From: Apoderus coryli
Taxonomy: Eukaryota > Arthropoda > Insecta > Coleoptera > Attelabidae
DNA length: 64,000 bases
Assembly (NCBI GenBank): GCA_911728435.2
Contig: OU452200.1
Location: 30,147,715 to 30,211,714 of the forward strand
Direction of reading: 5' to 3'
The notes beneath the pieces were generated by a model that searched no databases, was not told the DNA's origin, and saw only the letters and a program-made list of their open reading frames with translations. A program made the translations under genes and the position numbers. This document shows positions 9,907 to 22,055 of the stretch, piece after piece. Positions within the stretch are counted from its first letter, which is position 1; every line of letters starts with the position of its first letter.

Positions 9907-11500
9907 GACATACAAACTTACGTGATTGTAGTACTGAGTTTGGTCAATTTAGACATGGAATATAAACCTACATATTATATGCATTTTGTGAAAAAATATT
10001 ATAAAATGCAACTAAATAAAATAAAAATTTTTAAAGATAATTTGACAATCAGCAATAATGTACCTATGTGTAATACAAATTTTGTGATTGAACTAAACTA
10101 CTAGAAACTATTAGAAATATCTATATAATTAAAAGTTATAAAGCAAAAGTAAATAAAATCGTGAACACTACTACATATTAATACAAAACGGTGATACCGT
10201 TTGTCATAATAATATAGTAAAACCCTCATGTAAGTAACAACTACAAACTGTTCAACCAAAGTTTTTTAAACTTCACCATCCCTTGTGATCCGCTTTGTAA
10301 GTTTCAGATTTACAACAAAAACACACAAACCATACTTTTACAGTGTGTGTTCAGCATTTTATATGAGATGGTGCACAAGAAAGGATTTGTTCAAATTGAA
10401 AATTCAGAACGCTTCAACTAAATATTTTTTAACTTAAAAAAGTAGTCCATTCTTGAGTGTAGTTATAATATTTTTATTTTTAAACAGTCTCTATAGTGTG
10501 TTAAACTGAGGAAATATTATTATATTATTATTATTAACAAATAGAGTTGTTGTTTACAGTAGAATTTAGAACGTTTCTCACGGAACGTGTGTGTGGCCGA
10601 CTACTGAAACATATTCTAGAAGTCCAGAAATCAAACGTTTTTTTTTTATGTTTAACAAGCCCTAAAAAAACAATACACTAAATAACACTGTGTATTTTTA
10701 AAATAAAATGTCATCAATATCAGATACAGCCACAGGCATTAAACTTAGATGCGCACAGACACATATTTATTATATAAGATCTAGTATAAAATTCTAATAT
10801 TAAAATAATTTATTTCTTTCAATATACAGGGTGAATGTTGGTCGATGACATATTCGAAGTTTTGGGAAAACTTGGCATACGATTGTTTTAAAAATTTGAG
10901 TAGGTATTCCCTAAGTCAATCCAGTCCACTACACTCGCAGGCCAATGCCATGTTCTTAATTGTTAAAAGTTTAAACCAACGATAATCCATTTGAAATATT
11001 TCAATGAAAGTGTATATCTAGTTGAAACCAATATGTGCGATATTGTGCTATTGACTGGTTATCCTAAAAATCGTGTCCACCACTGCCTTCGAATTTGGAA
11101 GAACTTTTTAGAATTTAATGTTTCATATTAAATAAGAAATCTTTTTGGTTTTGTTTTATAAGGCAGAATTTAACGTATGCTTAACTTTTCCTGAATTTCG
11201 TTTACTCTAACAGCATACAGATGTTGTTCAGCGCAGAAAGGCTGATTATTATAATTCTAAAGACGTCTCAGGGCTAATTAATTAAAATAATAATAAATGA
11301 CTGTATTTCTCTTTCATTACAAAATAATATACCAAGATAATCATTTTTTTTTTATAGAAACTTGCTTTTATTTCGGAACCTTTGTTATTTACGTATAGGT
11401 AGATGGTATGTCATTCGAAAGGGAACATGATTGTGTTTCAAAATTTGAAAATATAGACTTTGCAATTTAAAAAAACTCGGTTGTGGCGACCCAAAACTTT
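9907..11500. other. Spacer with an orphan MITE end and a dispersed block
   Basis: The dispersed AGTCCATTCT block occurs at 10440-10463 (+). TACAGGGTGAATGTTGG at 10825 looks like a mariner-type terminus without a visible partner. No coding sequence was recognised. Confidence 0.5.
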
Positions 11501-11990
11501 CCCGGCAAGATATAATATAACTAAAAATAGATGACCTGCTTAATGAAACAGAATTTTAATAATTATTATTCTGGAATTCGAACCCATAAACCTTGCACGT
11601 GCGAAATATTGTATTATTCTAATAAGAACTACCTAACTGGTGAAATTTTAAATACGATTTTCTCGAGAATTATGGGGGCAAATATCAAAAGTAACCTATC
11701 GCTGTAAAGCAGATAATAAATGCTTTAAAATGATGTGTCAGTCGGTCTCTACTGCTGTTTGAAAATTTGCCGGTTGTGTGTACCCCATATCACAGGGTTA
11801 AAGCGATTTCAACCAAAAGCTAATGGGTTTGTCGTAGGACTCACCCAAACTCATACACCAAAATTTATCTAAATTGGTTAAAGTATTTAGGCGCTATCGT
11901 GGAAGAATTCATACAGACAGACAGACACACACACACGCACACACACACAGACAGACAGACTTCCATCTGGAAATGGTCTTAATCCGTCTT
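11501..11990 (-). repeat. SINE-like dispersed repeat, copy A (with tRNA-like segment)
   Basis: The reverse complement shares four ordered blocks with 58770-59242 (+). They are a microsatellite block of GACA/CA repeats (11915-11965), a block containing CTCGAGAATTATGGGGGCAA (11657-11737), a tRNA-like segment with a B-box-like GGTTCGAATTCC (11573-11640), and a tail with AATTATTAAAATTCTGTTTC (11520-11572). Copy A has ~170 bp more between the first two blocks; copy B has more after the tRNA-like segment. Probably a tRNA-derived non-autonomous retroelement or a composite repeat. Confidence 0.65.
11915..11965. repeat. (GACA)n/(CA)n microsatellite
   Basis: Runs of GACAGACAGACACACACACA type inside the SINE-like repeat. 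Confidence 0.9.
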
Positions 11991-12265
11991 TATCCTAATT
12001 TTTTTTAGCTCATTCACAATACTTTCTCTGTGCGGGAAAGTCAAATTACATGCACATTTTTACTAGTACTCTCAAACTACAGTAGTTTGAGACTACCCTG
12101 TAATCTGATGAGGCAATCTGTCAAGATATTTGATTTTCCTAAGGCCGCTATGAACTACCATCAACATTTCAAGATTCCATCTAATCAAGCGACATAACTT
12201 CATATACATATATTATGTAGGTAGGTATTTATATTTGCTTTGCATGGGTGAGTTCCATTTTTGTT

Positions 12266-12575
12266 ACAAGGTGGGCATTTTATTAGGGGCCCATACCTCT
12301 TCTCACGAACTACCGACTATAGAAAAAAAATGTTAATAAAAAGTTTCTTGGTTTTAAAGAAATGTTTTAAGTATATAAGTGTTAAAAATACAGGGTGTAC
12401 TATTTAAAATTCTGATGTTAAAGGCGGTGCAGCATTTTTTGGATGCCCTGTATTATTATTACGCAAATATTTAAAAAAAATAAAACCAACAAACTTTTGT
12501 ATTAACATTTTTATTCTAAAATCGGTAGTCTCTGAAAAAATATATACTTAGGCCCCTATTAAAATATCCACCCTG
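12266..12575. mobile_element. Palindromic MITE with long TIRs, TA target site
   Basis: The left arm from 12266 (CAAGGTGGGCATTTTATTAG) pairs with a right arm ending at 12575 (...TATCCACCCTG). The arms are about 95-100 bp, with further shared boxes ACTACCGA and TGTTAATA. TA flanks both ends. No coding capacity. The termini resemble the CAGGGTGG ends of the DD41D element, so that transposase may be the mobiliser (inference). Confidence 0.75.
12391..12450. repeat. Nested CAGGGTGT...GCCCTG segment in the MITE loop
   Basis: A 60-bp segment bounded by CAGGGTGTAC and ATGCCCTG, each next to TA, sits in the loop of the larger MITE. Its first 18 bases match the reverse complement of the end at 57636-57653. 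Probably a tiny deletion derivative inserted later. Confidence 0.45.
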
Positions 12576-12577
12576 TA

Positions 12578-14562
12578 CGTATTTTTTATACATATATTAA
12601 AAATATTTTATTGGTATAATTCAAAATTGCATTCCAGATTATGTTTAAGGTGAGAGGAGGAGGTGTCGTTGAAGCCCCTAGCCATGACCTGAAAGATTAA
12701 TTTCAATGTACAACTATATCAACATTGAACCTTTCCCATTCCATTTTTTTAATTCTATTTTTTCTTGAAATTTAAAATTTTGTTTTTATTTCTTGGGTTT
12801 TGTAGGTTCAATTTTTTTTACTGTCATCCCTGACTGACTAAAAACAACGGAACCTATTTGGTTTTTTATTATTATGCAAAAGGAATGAAATCACTTTAGC
12901 CAGTTGACGTTCCCACCACAGTACTAGTATCAGCAAAATTATTAGCAGGTAAACAATATAAACCGCTGCTGTTATCATATGTCTGTTGAATAACTTTTTC
13001 AAACATTTATCAATCGACAGCAGGAAATGTCACTCTATACTATACCTAAATATTGGAATAATTAAGGACAAAAACTAAATCGGAAAAGAAAAGAAAAAAG
13101 GTAAATACGTTGAAAACGAACCATAAACCTTTAAATTATTTTGTTCTGAATTACTTTAACATTCTCCGTAGTTTCAATAAGCAATAGCGCTAACAGGACA
13201 AAATACATTGTGCGGGTTTATTTACGCTTTCTAACCCACGATTCCTAATTGAAATTAAATCACAGAGGACACGAATTTATTAGTCATGATTTTTGGAAGT
13301 TAGTAGAGGTCACAATTTTTTGTTATAGTAATTTTACACTCCACTGCATAATATGGAATATTTGTTTGAGCTGTTTAGCAGTAGCAGCCTTTATAATATA
13401 ATAATTAAGTTAATTATAAAGAAAATTGTAAACATAAAATAATTTAATAATAATAATACATAAATGAGTATTTCAATAAGTTGTAACGACTGTCGGAAAA
13501 ACTCTATTTTCAAAACTTCATCATTTCATTTGTAATTGGAAAGTGTGTGACTAAACACATAATGTGGCTAAGACAATGCGAAATTGTGTTAAAATGGTAC
13601 TTGAGAACAGGAAGCGTGCAGTGCATAATGCCTCAAGGTTGTATTTTAATTGCTACGGTTTATTACATTATAAAGTAACAAAGGGGGTATTTTATTAATC
13701 CAAGAACTCGGTCTTTTGTAGATAATAATTGTAATAAAATTATTGTAATTAAAGAGCACTTAAATTCAAATTATTATTATGGAAGAAACTATTTTTTAAA
13801 AATGCGTCCCTTCGGTTAATGTAGCCCCTCAAGAGACTCTTAACAACTAACTAGACACTGATTTCCTGCTCAAGGGAGACGCAAAAGTCAACTAATTATA
13901 CATTGACTAATTAATGTACACTAATAAATTGGCATCTGTTTTACTTATTCATTTATCATTTTTATAAGCGTAAAATGTGTGTAAAAGTTTTTGTTTATTG
14001 TTGACACTTCAAGCTTTAAACTTGCAACACTATATTAGAACTAGATTCCCCACTAGTCCCATCAGCTTATATATAATATACTGAAATTTTTGTGGTGTCA
14101 AGACTTGGAGTTTGGTTGTTTTTTCCCTTATTAATTAAGTTTTTTTTTAAGTACCTACTTTAACTGAATTACATTTAGATTCTGCCGATTGAAGAACGAT
14201 TAACGATGTTTTGTGTAATAGTACCCAATGGAAATCTCTGTTTTAGACGTTCGGAAGTTAAAAGTATGTAAGTAGTTATTAATATAGAGAGTTGAAATAT
14301 GAAGTATATTAAAGAAAAAAAATATTTACTATGCTTCTCCTGTAAGCTTTTTTGAATATTTAGTATTTTTAGAACTTGCTCAAAATACAGGCTTTATATA
14401 GAAGAGTCATATGCTGAAATTATAGACCAAAAATCTAAAATATATTACACGGGGATCATAGGTTAACCCTTTTTCTTTCCACAAATATGAAATTTATGTA
14501 TCCAAATAAATATTTTAATTGAATTATTAGGGAAATTAAATACCATTACAATGCAAATATAA
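12578..14562. other. AT-rich stretch, no recognised gene
   Basis: No domain-bearing frame and no clear repeat boundary seen. Confidence 0.45.
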
Positions 14563-14802
14563 TAATAATAATCATTTATTGTTTCTGAAGGTTACAAACC
14601 TTATAACAAGAGTATGGTTTAACAACAAAAAAAAAATACATTCTAACAACAAAAATACAAGAAAAAATAATAATAATAAAACGAACCAATGACATATCAC
14701 AATAGGTAAGTGGTACAATTACATAACTTATATCAAAAAAAAAAAAAATAATTCAATTAATTCCTAGAGAATTTTAAAATTTCAAATCAAATTAAAAATC
14801 AT
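14563..14802 (-). mobile_element. Probable LINE 3' UTR and (ATT)n tail, minus strand
   Basis: On the minus strand the stretch ends with AACAATAAATGATTATTATTATTAT, the same signal-plus-(ATT)n tail seen at 1264 and 15190. The upstream frame ending at 14803 (…EIFGGHVEVEIVLTK, stop) could be the end of an ORF, but I do not recognise it. Confidence 0.45.
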
Positions 14803-14889
14803 TCATTTAGTAAGAACGATCTCAACTTCAACATGGCCACCAAAAATTTCGCTATCCTGGACAGGCAAGCAAGTGATTCCGGCAATGCA

Positions 14890-15044
14890 ATACGTATTCC
14901 CTCTGATCTGTGATTCTTCCCGTACAACGCAACGGCAGTATACGAATGTTAAATATTTGAATTTTTTTGCAATGCAAATATTTAACATTCGTATACTGCC
15001 GTTGCGTTGTACGGGAAGCATCACAGATCAGAGGGAATACGTAT
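14890..15044. repeat. Near-perfect 70-bp palindrome (inverted duplication)
   Basis: The left arm 14890-14959 and right arm 14975-15044 match at 69 of 70 positions, separated by a 15-nt spacer. The arms are GC-richer than their surroundings (GTACAACGCAACGGCAGTAT). Similarity stops sharply at both outer ends. The single mismatch implies a recent inverted duplication or active gene conversion. Confidence 0.95.
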
Positions 15045-15189
15045 CAGAGTTGTATTTCAAATATAAGGTGGGAAGGCGATACAATGTTGAAAATAATAAT
15101 AAAAACGGGTCAGATAGGTAGATAGCTGTGTACGGGTGATAGGTAATAAAATAAGATGGGTAGGGGATTGTTGTTGTTGATAGGAAATG

Positions 15190-15998
15190 TATAATAATAA
15201 TAATCTTTATTTATTTCAGTATTATGCAATTACATAAAATGAAACAAGTCAAAACACAAAAACAGAACAAAACAAATATGCAGATAGGTGTACACTATTC
15301 CCAAAAACCTTATATCACTATTTTACAAATGTAATATATCTAAAGTTTATAGTATTAAACACAAATCTACAAAACAGCAAACAAATAATCATTAATAGGA
15401 TAGGGTTCCAAATTCAGAAGTAGAGTTTTAACTTCATTCTTAAACTTTCTTATTGTCTGTATTTGCTTAATAGTATTAGGCAACTTGTTAAAAAACTTTA
15501 CACACATGAAATGTGGGCTAGTTTCAGATAGTGTAAGGCGGTGTCTTGGATATAATATATCATTAGTTCTGGTGTTGTATGTAAGCTGCAAGGATGTTTC
15601 AAAGAAAGTTCTATTTTTGAAGAAAAATAAAAGGCATTCATATATATATAAACCAAACAATGTTAAAAAAAAATTCTGTTTAAAATGATTTCTACAGCTC
15701 TCCCTATAAGATAAGTCCATAATGATTCTTAAAGTTCGTTTTTGAGCCACGAATATATTTTACGTTTCAAGATCTTTGCCCCAAAAAATTATTCCATATC
15801 TAAGTAGGGATTCATAATTTGCGTAATAAATAATTTTAAGACACTTTCTATTCAAATATTTACCTATAACACGAATTGCATAGCAAACAGAATTAAGTTT
15901 TTTTAATAACAGTCTTATATGTTCTGACCACTCCAAAAATTCATTCATGTGAACAACTAGAAGTTTAGCAGAATTTTTGAGTTTGAAATCGTAACTAA
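15190..15998 (-). mobile_element. 5'-truncated LINE, minus strand
   Basis: RT C-terminus (15367-15998) followed on the minus strand by ~160 bp of 3' UTR and the tail AATAAAGATTATTATTATTA ending near 15190. Truncation at the 5' side is typical of LINE insertions. Confidence 0.85.
15367..15998 (-). pseudogene. LINE reverse transcriptase C-terminus (one in-frame stop)
   Basis: The upstream part reads WSEHIRLLLKKLNSVCYAIR ... YGIIFWGKDLET and, after a single TAA at 15760-15762, continues in the same frame as NIFVAQKRTLRIIMDLSYRES ... NTRTNDILYPRHRLTLSETS ... FFNKLPNTIKQI ... FKNEVKTLL to the stop at 15367. This is the thumb and C-terminal tail of a jockey/RTE-like RT, differing in sequence from the LINE at the window start. 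Catalytic motifs A-C are absent because the copy is 5'-truncated. With one stop and no frameshift it is a fairly young dead copy. Confidence 0.85.
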
Positions 15999-15999
15999 G

Positions 16000-18834
16000 T
16001 ATAATTCGATATTATGCATTGAGCCGCCTTCATGCATTGCTAGATGAAGGGATTTTTATTTCTTGTTTTCTCTTAGTTATTAGAAGAATTAATTATTTTA
16101 ATTTACCAATATATTTTAGGTAATAAAAAAATGTCTTTATACTAGGTCATAACAAATAAGTAAAGTTTGAATTGAAGTTTTATTGCTATTTCGAGATTCT
16201 AACAACTTTAATGTGAATATCTTTTCTAAAATATTACTCGAATATATTATTATAGAACTGGAATGCCATTAGCCATAAGCCACTAGAAAATAGGGGTCCC
16301 ATGATTAACATTTCTGTCTCTGTGTTAAAGGGTATAAAAAATGTGAACGTAGTCAAAATCTATAGATGCGGTTTACGAAAACATCAGATTAAACCAACAC
16401 GGAGTCTGGCCCTTCAAGTTTCTGTCCCGAAACTACGACAAGAGTGACTATGACATTGCTGATAAGATGATACTAAAAAGAAGCTAGCCATGACCAGAAG
16501 CAAATTACGAGGAATCTATTTTGAAATAGTGACCCGATATCGTGCTTGATTAATCTGACAGTGACAGAAAAGTCTGCTTGACGTGATAAATAATAGTGTT
16601 TAATGCCGTAATATATATAAATAAAGGTAATGTGTACGATGTCGATCATGATGATTATCACGACTGAGTGAGTTCGCGAGTGTCAAAGAGTTTACCAGAG
16701 ATAAAGTTAATTAAGCAACAGCAAAAATGAACATAGAAAGGGCTGTATTACAAATGCTAAGCAAGATGATTGCTCTTGCTTACATAACTGGTTCGCGTAA
16801 CTATTATAATATGTTCATTAACGTGGAATAATGAAGCTAATGGAGAGGCTTGCCTACAGCATTGTTTTGTTTATATGACCTAGAATCAGGTGAATATTGG
16901 CCACTGATTAATTGTTTATTAAAAATTCTTTAATTCGCCATTATTATTGTGCAATGTACCATTATAATTTGTAATTTAATATTCATCATGTTTCACATAT
17001 TCGTTTTCAAAAGCTAAATGAACTAGTCCTGTATAAATTTTGCAGCCACAATTATTCATATACCTATACTGCAGTAAACTTTATTACTGATATAAATTTT
17101 CCGTTATTATATGAAATAGTAAATCGATAACCAATCCGAACTTAATTGCTCTACTTAATTATTTGATTAATTTATTTAAAAAATTATAGTGCCTATGTAG
17201 CGTGTAAAGTTTGCATATAAATTTAATTAAAAGTGCTTTATGTTAATAACCACATTTTTTGTTTTTGTTTGAAAGGCAGGCTAAGCTGTATAAATTGTAA
17301 ACAAACAAAGTTCGCAAAATCGAAGTAGGTATTAACTTTTCCAACATCTTTATCATCATTTGTTTATAGATGAAAAGGAACAGGCAAGGATGAGGTTACG
17401 GCATATTATTAGAATATATATTGGAATATTATTCTCCTTTATCTTGATTCCCGGTATAGAACTTATCTCTTATGTCCAGGGGCTATAGAAGCATTGCCTA
17501 ATCTGAAATCAAAGATTAAAGGAAGAGAACATGTGTGTTAGAGCAGCAGAGTACGCTAGGAATTAGGTGGTTATCATTTTCTGCAATCTTTTGATAGATA
17601 AAGATACTCCCAAATTTATTTCGTATTAAAAAATTTATCAAATCTTGCAAGTTCAATAAACTAATGGTTATAAGCAAAATAAACAACAGGTTTTGTTGTT
17701 TATTTCCAAAATAAATTAGACTCCACTCCAGAATGGACTATGTATTTAAAAAACTAATTTAATTTGTTAAAATACTAATATAATCGATGAGTAGAACGGT
17801 AATGTAACGAAGATTCTTGGCTGAATAAAATGTTCTGTAACTTGTTGGAACGTATATACGTATCTATTTCTAAAAGAATAACAACCAAAATTACTTTCAC
17901 ATCACAACAACTATAACAATAACCAAATTAACATTAATTATGCTCACCTAAAAGAATGACCAAACACTAAATACAGGTTCAATAATTTGTAACAAAATTA
18001 TTAGCTGCAAACGTGTTTCTTGGTTGCCAATTCAAAAAATCCAACACATATAATAGTACTAAATAATGTGGAAAAGTAAACCATTTCAATCGGCCTAATA
18101 AAAAGGAAATAATGAACTTATCATCGACCAACATATAACTAACAAACGGACATTTAAAATAAGTAGCAACAATACCTATTTGCAGAGAATAAAAATTAAT
18201 TTAAAATTTAAGCATTCTTAATAAACTTAATCATAAATAAACATTAACTTAAATACAAATAAGGTTTCATTACAGAACCTTAGAGCAATATTGGAAAGCT
18301 CGGTTTACCGCTTCACCAACACATTTTTTGAGATCTCGACTAACGTTTCGCTAACACTATTATCAACCTCAGGAGAGAATGAAAACTAAAGTAACCAAAC
18401 TATAATACCACAGCCAAAAACAACATAATAAATATTTAGTAATCTTTGCTACAGCCTTATATATTATATTATGCTATTTCGCACCACGTACAAAGCATAA
18501 ATATCAAGGAGGTTTAAAAAAGTGTTTTGGTAAAATCGTAATACGAGTTTTTCCAAAATTCTAATAGCGTATAATTTATATGCGGAAACATGTTGACAAT
18601 ATATCTTCTAGGTATATCTTTTAGAAAGTCTGCAGCTTATGGGAAATTTTTTTATTATTTTATTTGAGTTTTGCATAATTTGTGCATTAAATTGCTAAAA
18701 ACACAACTGGTATCTGTCAAATTTGATACTTATTAAAATTTAAATCGTCGATATAGGAGAGGAGTGATAAATTAATATATCTATGAAATAAAAGTACAGT
18801 TTTTCTTGAAAGATTCTTTGACCCTTTCTTCTGT
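16000..18834. other. AT-rich stretch with one dispersed block
   Basis: The dispersed ACTCCACTCCAGAATGGACT block lies at 17720-17740 (-). No coding sequence was recognised. Confidence 0.45.
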
Positions 18835-19188
18835 ATAAATATGGTGACGATTTCTTGATTTTTGGTCAATGAATTAAATTTGTTTCTTTATTTTTTTGTT
18901 TTAAAAGTCATTTAATAAAACTTGATGTTTCGACAATCTTTTTTCTGTCTTTTTCAAAAATCTTTTTTTTCCTGCATAGCGTGAGCATTACTAAAACAAC
19001 GTCAAGGTACAATCACATCACATAATATAATAACATAATTAAAATCGTTTATTAAAACAATTCATGTCTATTTCAACTAGTTTTAAGTTAAATCTGTAAT
19101 AGACCTTAAATGAATTTTAAAACAAAAAAAAATAAAGAAACAAGTTTAATTTAGTGACCAAAAATCTGGAAATCGTCACCATATTTAT
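18835..19188. mobile_element. Foldback element with hammerhead-like motif in its spacer
   Basis: Arms 18835-18914 and 19107-19188 are inverted and share ATAAATATGGTGACGATTTC and TTTGTTTCTTTATTTTTTTG with few changes. The spacer carries, on the minus strand (18924-18962), TTGAAAAAGAC ... TGTCGAAACATC, a core-hairpin-GAAAC arrangement like that at 22693. No coding capacity. Confidence 0.75.
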
Positions 19189-19239
19189 ATGAAATAAAAG
19201 TATTAACTCCACAAAAGCTATTTATATTGATTTTTCTTA

Positions 19240-19284
19240 ATCAGACATGTTTTGAATGCGACAATACTGTTTATCATCAGTGGC
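19240..19284 (-). ncRNA. Degenerate hammerhead-like motif
   Basis: Minus strand GCCACTGATGATAAACAG ... AAAACATGTCTG. CTGATGA, stem III AC-AT-GT and triplet GTC are kept, but the GAAA box reads AAAA and stem I pairs only partly. Probably inactive. Confidence 0.45.
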
Positions 19285-19571
19285 TTTCTTATATTAATGT
19301 TGTAGCGCATCATGTCTCTACATCAGTATTTTTATATGATTGTAATTTATCTACAAATTTTAAGAATTAAAGGATTATCAAAGTTATGTTTTAACTATAA
19401 CACTCTGTATTTAGCGGAATATTTTGAGGGTTCCTTAAAAATAAATTAAATTTAGTCCATATATTTTACGGTTTTCACAAAAATTATCACGGGGTGAAAA
19501 TTTACATCCTTGGTAAAAAATTTATATTTAGATGTACATTATATTTCGAGAAAAACTCTTTGTTAGTAACA

Positions 19572-20826
19572 ATTAGTAACTAAAATATATCGTCATTTAA
19601 ATGACTGTAACTTGATTTCCTCAAATGGAACAACTTGTAAATTTTACTTTGACAAGTTGCAAATTTTAATTCTGGATGATGAATTTTTTTATGGATTGTC
19701 ATTATCCTCACATTGCTTCATTTACGCTCAATATTCGTTTCTATATTACTCAGAATTGATTTTTTCTACGACTGTCTTTAAATGCCTTTATTATATGTTC
19801 AATCATGATTTGACAATGTAGTATATTGTAATGCTGCGTAATAATATTTCCCACTAGTTGCCTAGCAATGACAAAAGTAGCGGCGGGCATGAAAAATCAC
19901 CATAGCAACGCCGAAAATACAAACACCAAATTGACAGTTTTGGTATTTATAATTAATAAAAATTATAATTAAGTATTTCGCTAATTTCAAAACACATAAA
20001 CAGTGATAGTGAATATAGTTTAACACCACCTAGTTAATTTAATACTTCTAATTTATCGTATTTAGGCTTATAGGCTAACAAGGGTAAGTTTCGAAAAACA
20101 AATATTTTCCTAAAAATTATGTTAAATTTATTCAAAAGCATTAAACAGTCGTAGAAAAAGTATAGTGTGAAACTCACATGAAATGACCATTTCCTACTCG
20201 TATGATCATACTCGTAGGAAATATATGTAATTTCATGTTCGTTGCACAATATACTATTTTGATATTACCTTAAAAACATAGCAGGCTCACATCAAAAATT
20301 CAGATGATGTTAATTATTTTAATCAACATAATACAGTTAAAGTCAGATTTAACAAAATACAATAACATGCAAAAAAGTGAACCAAAACAATAAGAGAGTC
20401 GGTGTGTACCTACTAGAAAATGGAAATCATTTCGAACGTTTAATTTAAATTATTTTATGGTAAGTTTGGTTAGTTATTCCTTATTTGATATTTGCATTAG
20501 TTTACTTTAATTTTGGTAATTCTTTTTATGGTGTTGTTGTTAATATTTCTTAGGAAAGTTTAGTAGCTAGTATTTTTGATTTGATTAATTAGTTCAGTAA
20601 TAAGTACTTATTCATCTTTTTTGAAATATCAGGTCCGTCTAATAGACAAACGTATTTTGAGCGAAAACGAAGCAATTTGAGTACTAACAACCCTTAATAA
20701 AATTCATACAGAATTACAATCTGCATCTCCTAAAAGTTAAAATTTACATGGTTGTTCCATTTGAGAAAATCAAGTTACACACAATTAAATGACGATAAAT
20801 TTTAGTCACATATGTGAACACCCTGT
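19572..20826. mobile_element. Long-TIR mariner-type non-autonomous element (~1.25 kb)
   Basis: 19572-19761 is an imperfect inverted match to 20629-20811. Shared words include TATCGTCATTTAA, TGTAACTTGATTT, CTCAAATGGAACAAC and ATTGCTTC. The right end is CACCCTG followed by TA at 20827-20828, while the left terminus is eroded. The core has no transposase. It holds X-box-like GTTGCCTAGCAAT at 19857-19869 with a second half-like GTTGCTATGG (minus) near 19905, and a hairpin at 20189-20222. Confidence 0.65.
20189..20222. repeat. Short hairpin
   Basis: ATTTCCTAC..GTATG and CATAC..GTAGGAAAT pair around a 3-4 nt centre inside the long-TIR element. Confidence 0.6.
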
Positions 20827-20829
20827 ATT

Positions 20830-21734
20830 ACATAAAAGATGATTGCCTGCATCAATAAGTTAAATTAAAAGCTAGTAATCATCGGCCTAAAGCTATATGG
20901 CTAGATATCTCAGATACATGTAGGTACCTACTTAATATACTTAGTAAAGACAATCAAAAATCAAGCTCTAAATAATTGTTAACTAAACATTAATTAATGT
21001 GGATATTGATACGAGTTTTAAATAATATATTTCCGTTGATTTAATACGTAAACAGAAAAATAGCGCTTCTATTCTAAATTCCATGTATTTTAAGATGATG
21101 AGAGGATAAGATTGGTTTGTTTTCACTTTCTGGTAACTCTCACTTTTGTATTGTTTAATGCATATAAAAGTATCGATATTATTCACCGGGAAGAATGAAT
21201 ATCCGTTTTCAGCTATTAAACATTACAGATAGTTTATTTCATGTATATGTATATATAGATACGTACAATATTGCGTAAGTAAACCGCAAAAATAATATTT
21301 TGCAAGATTCTAATTAGAATATGGTGTTTAATAGGTATCAAGGTAATATAGGTACTACGTTCTGTATTGCACACTACGTATAACATGTAATATATAGTAT
21401 GACAGAATTATACGAGAATTCATGACCTAGAAACACAACGATCAAAAGTAAAAAATCATTTTAATTTTAGTTCAAATCAACTATTATGCCCTATTTATTG
21501 CTAGAATATTAAACTATCTATATGTATTTTAAACATTTTATATATACGAGAGCAACTATTTATACTTTGAGCCTTGGCAACACTTATTGTCGCTAAGTGT
21601 CATCTGTTCATTTTATCGTTGGATCCATATTTGTATCGTTTACAATTATGTCACCATTGTGTGTCAGCGTAAAAATCTAATAAACTCATGATTATTGTCG
21701 CCGATGATTTATTACGATCGATCAACTCATTTCC
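20830..21734. other. Spacer without recognised features
   Basis: AT-rich; no domain-bearing frame. Confidence 0.45.
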
Positions 21735-22055
21735 ACGTTTGGCGATGAAGCCTCATGGTTTGAGAATGTGAAACACTAGTATTTATATGGAGTTTAATCA
21801 TGGCCGTCATTCCATCACTGACGAAGTTTGTGGAGGTCATCCAAAATCAGTTTTCGTGCCCGAAAATATTGATGTTGTGCCAAAACCGATCACGCAAGAA
21901 CGTCATGTAACAAACTATAAGAATGAATCAGCCTTAGGCATTAGGACATAAACATTTAGCTGTGAAAAAGGTTTTTTCTCGTTGGATCTCACAGAATTTG
22001 ACAAATGCTCAAAACAATGTCAATTGGTGTAAAAAATGTTCAAAGTGGAGTTCTA
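21735..22055 (+). pseudogene. Mariner (DD34D type) transposase N-terminal relic
   Basis: Conceptual pieces in shifting frames read FGDEAS, VKHWY, EFNHGRHSITDEVCGGHPKS, VFVPENIDVV, ITQERHVT and HLAVKKVFSRWISQNLTNAQ followed by NVNWCKK. These are the ordered landmarks of the mariner transposase DNA-binding half. At least two stops and frameshifts break it, and the catalytic half is missing or unrecognisable downstream. It belongs to a different mariner branch from the DD41D elements in this window. Confidence 0.8.

Noticed and set aside
14873..15121. Plus-strand frame across the 70-bp palindrome
   Set aside because: The palindrome creates mirror frames on both strands; no domain on either.
18340..18380. 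Another hammerhead-like string (CGTTTCGCTAACACT ... TCAACCTCAG)
   Set aside because: The first core box cannot be recognised and stem II is weak; likely chance or too decayed.
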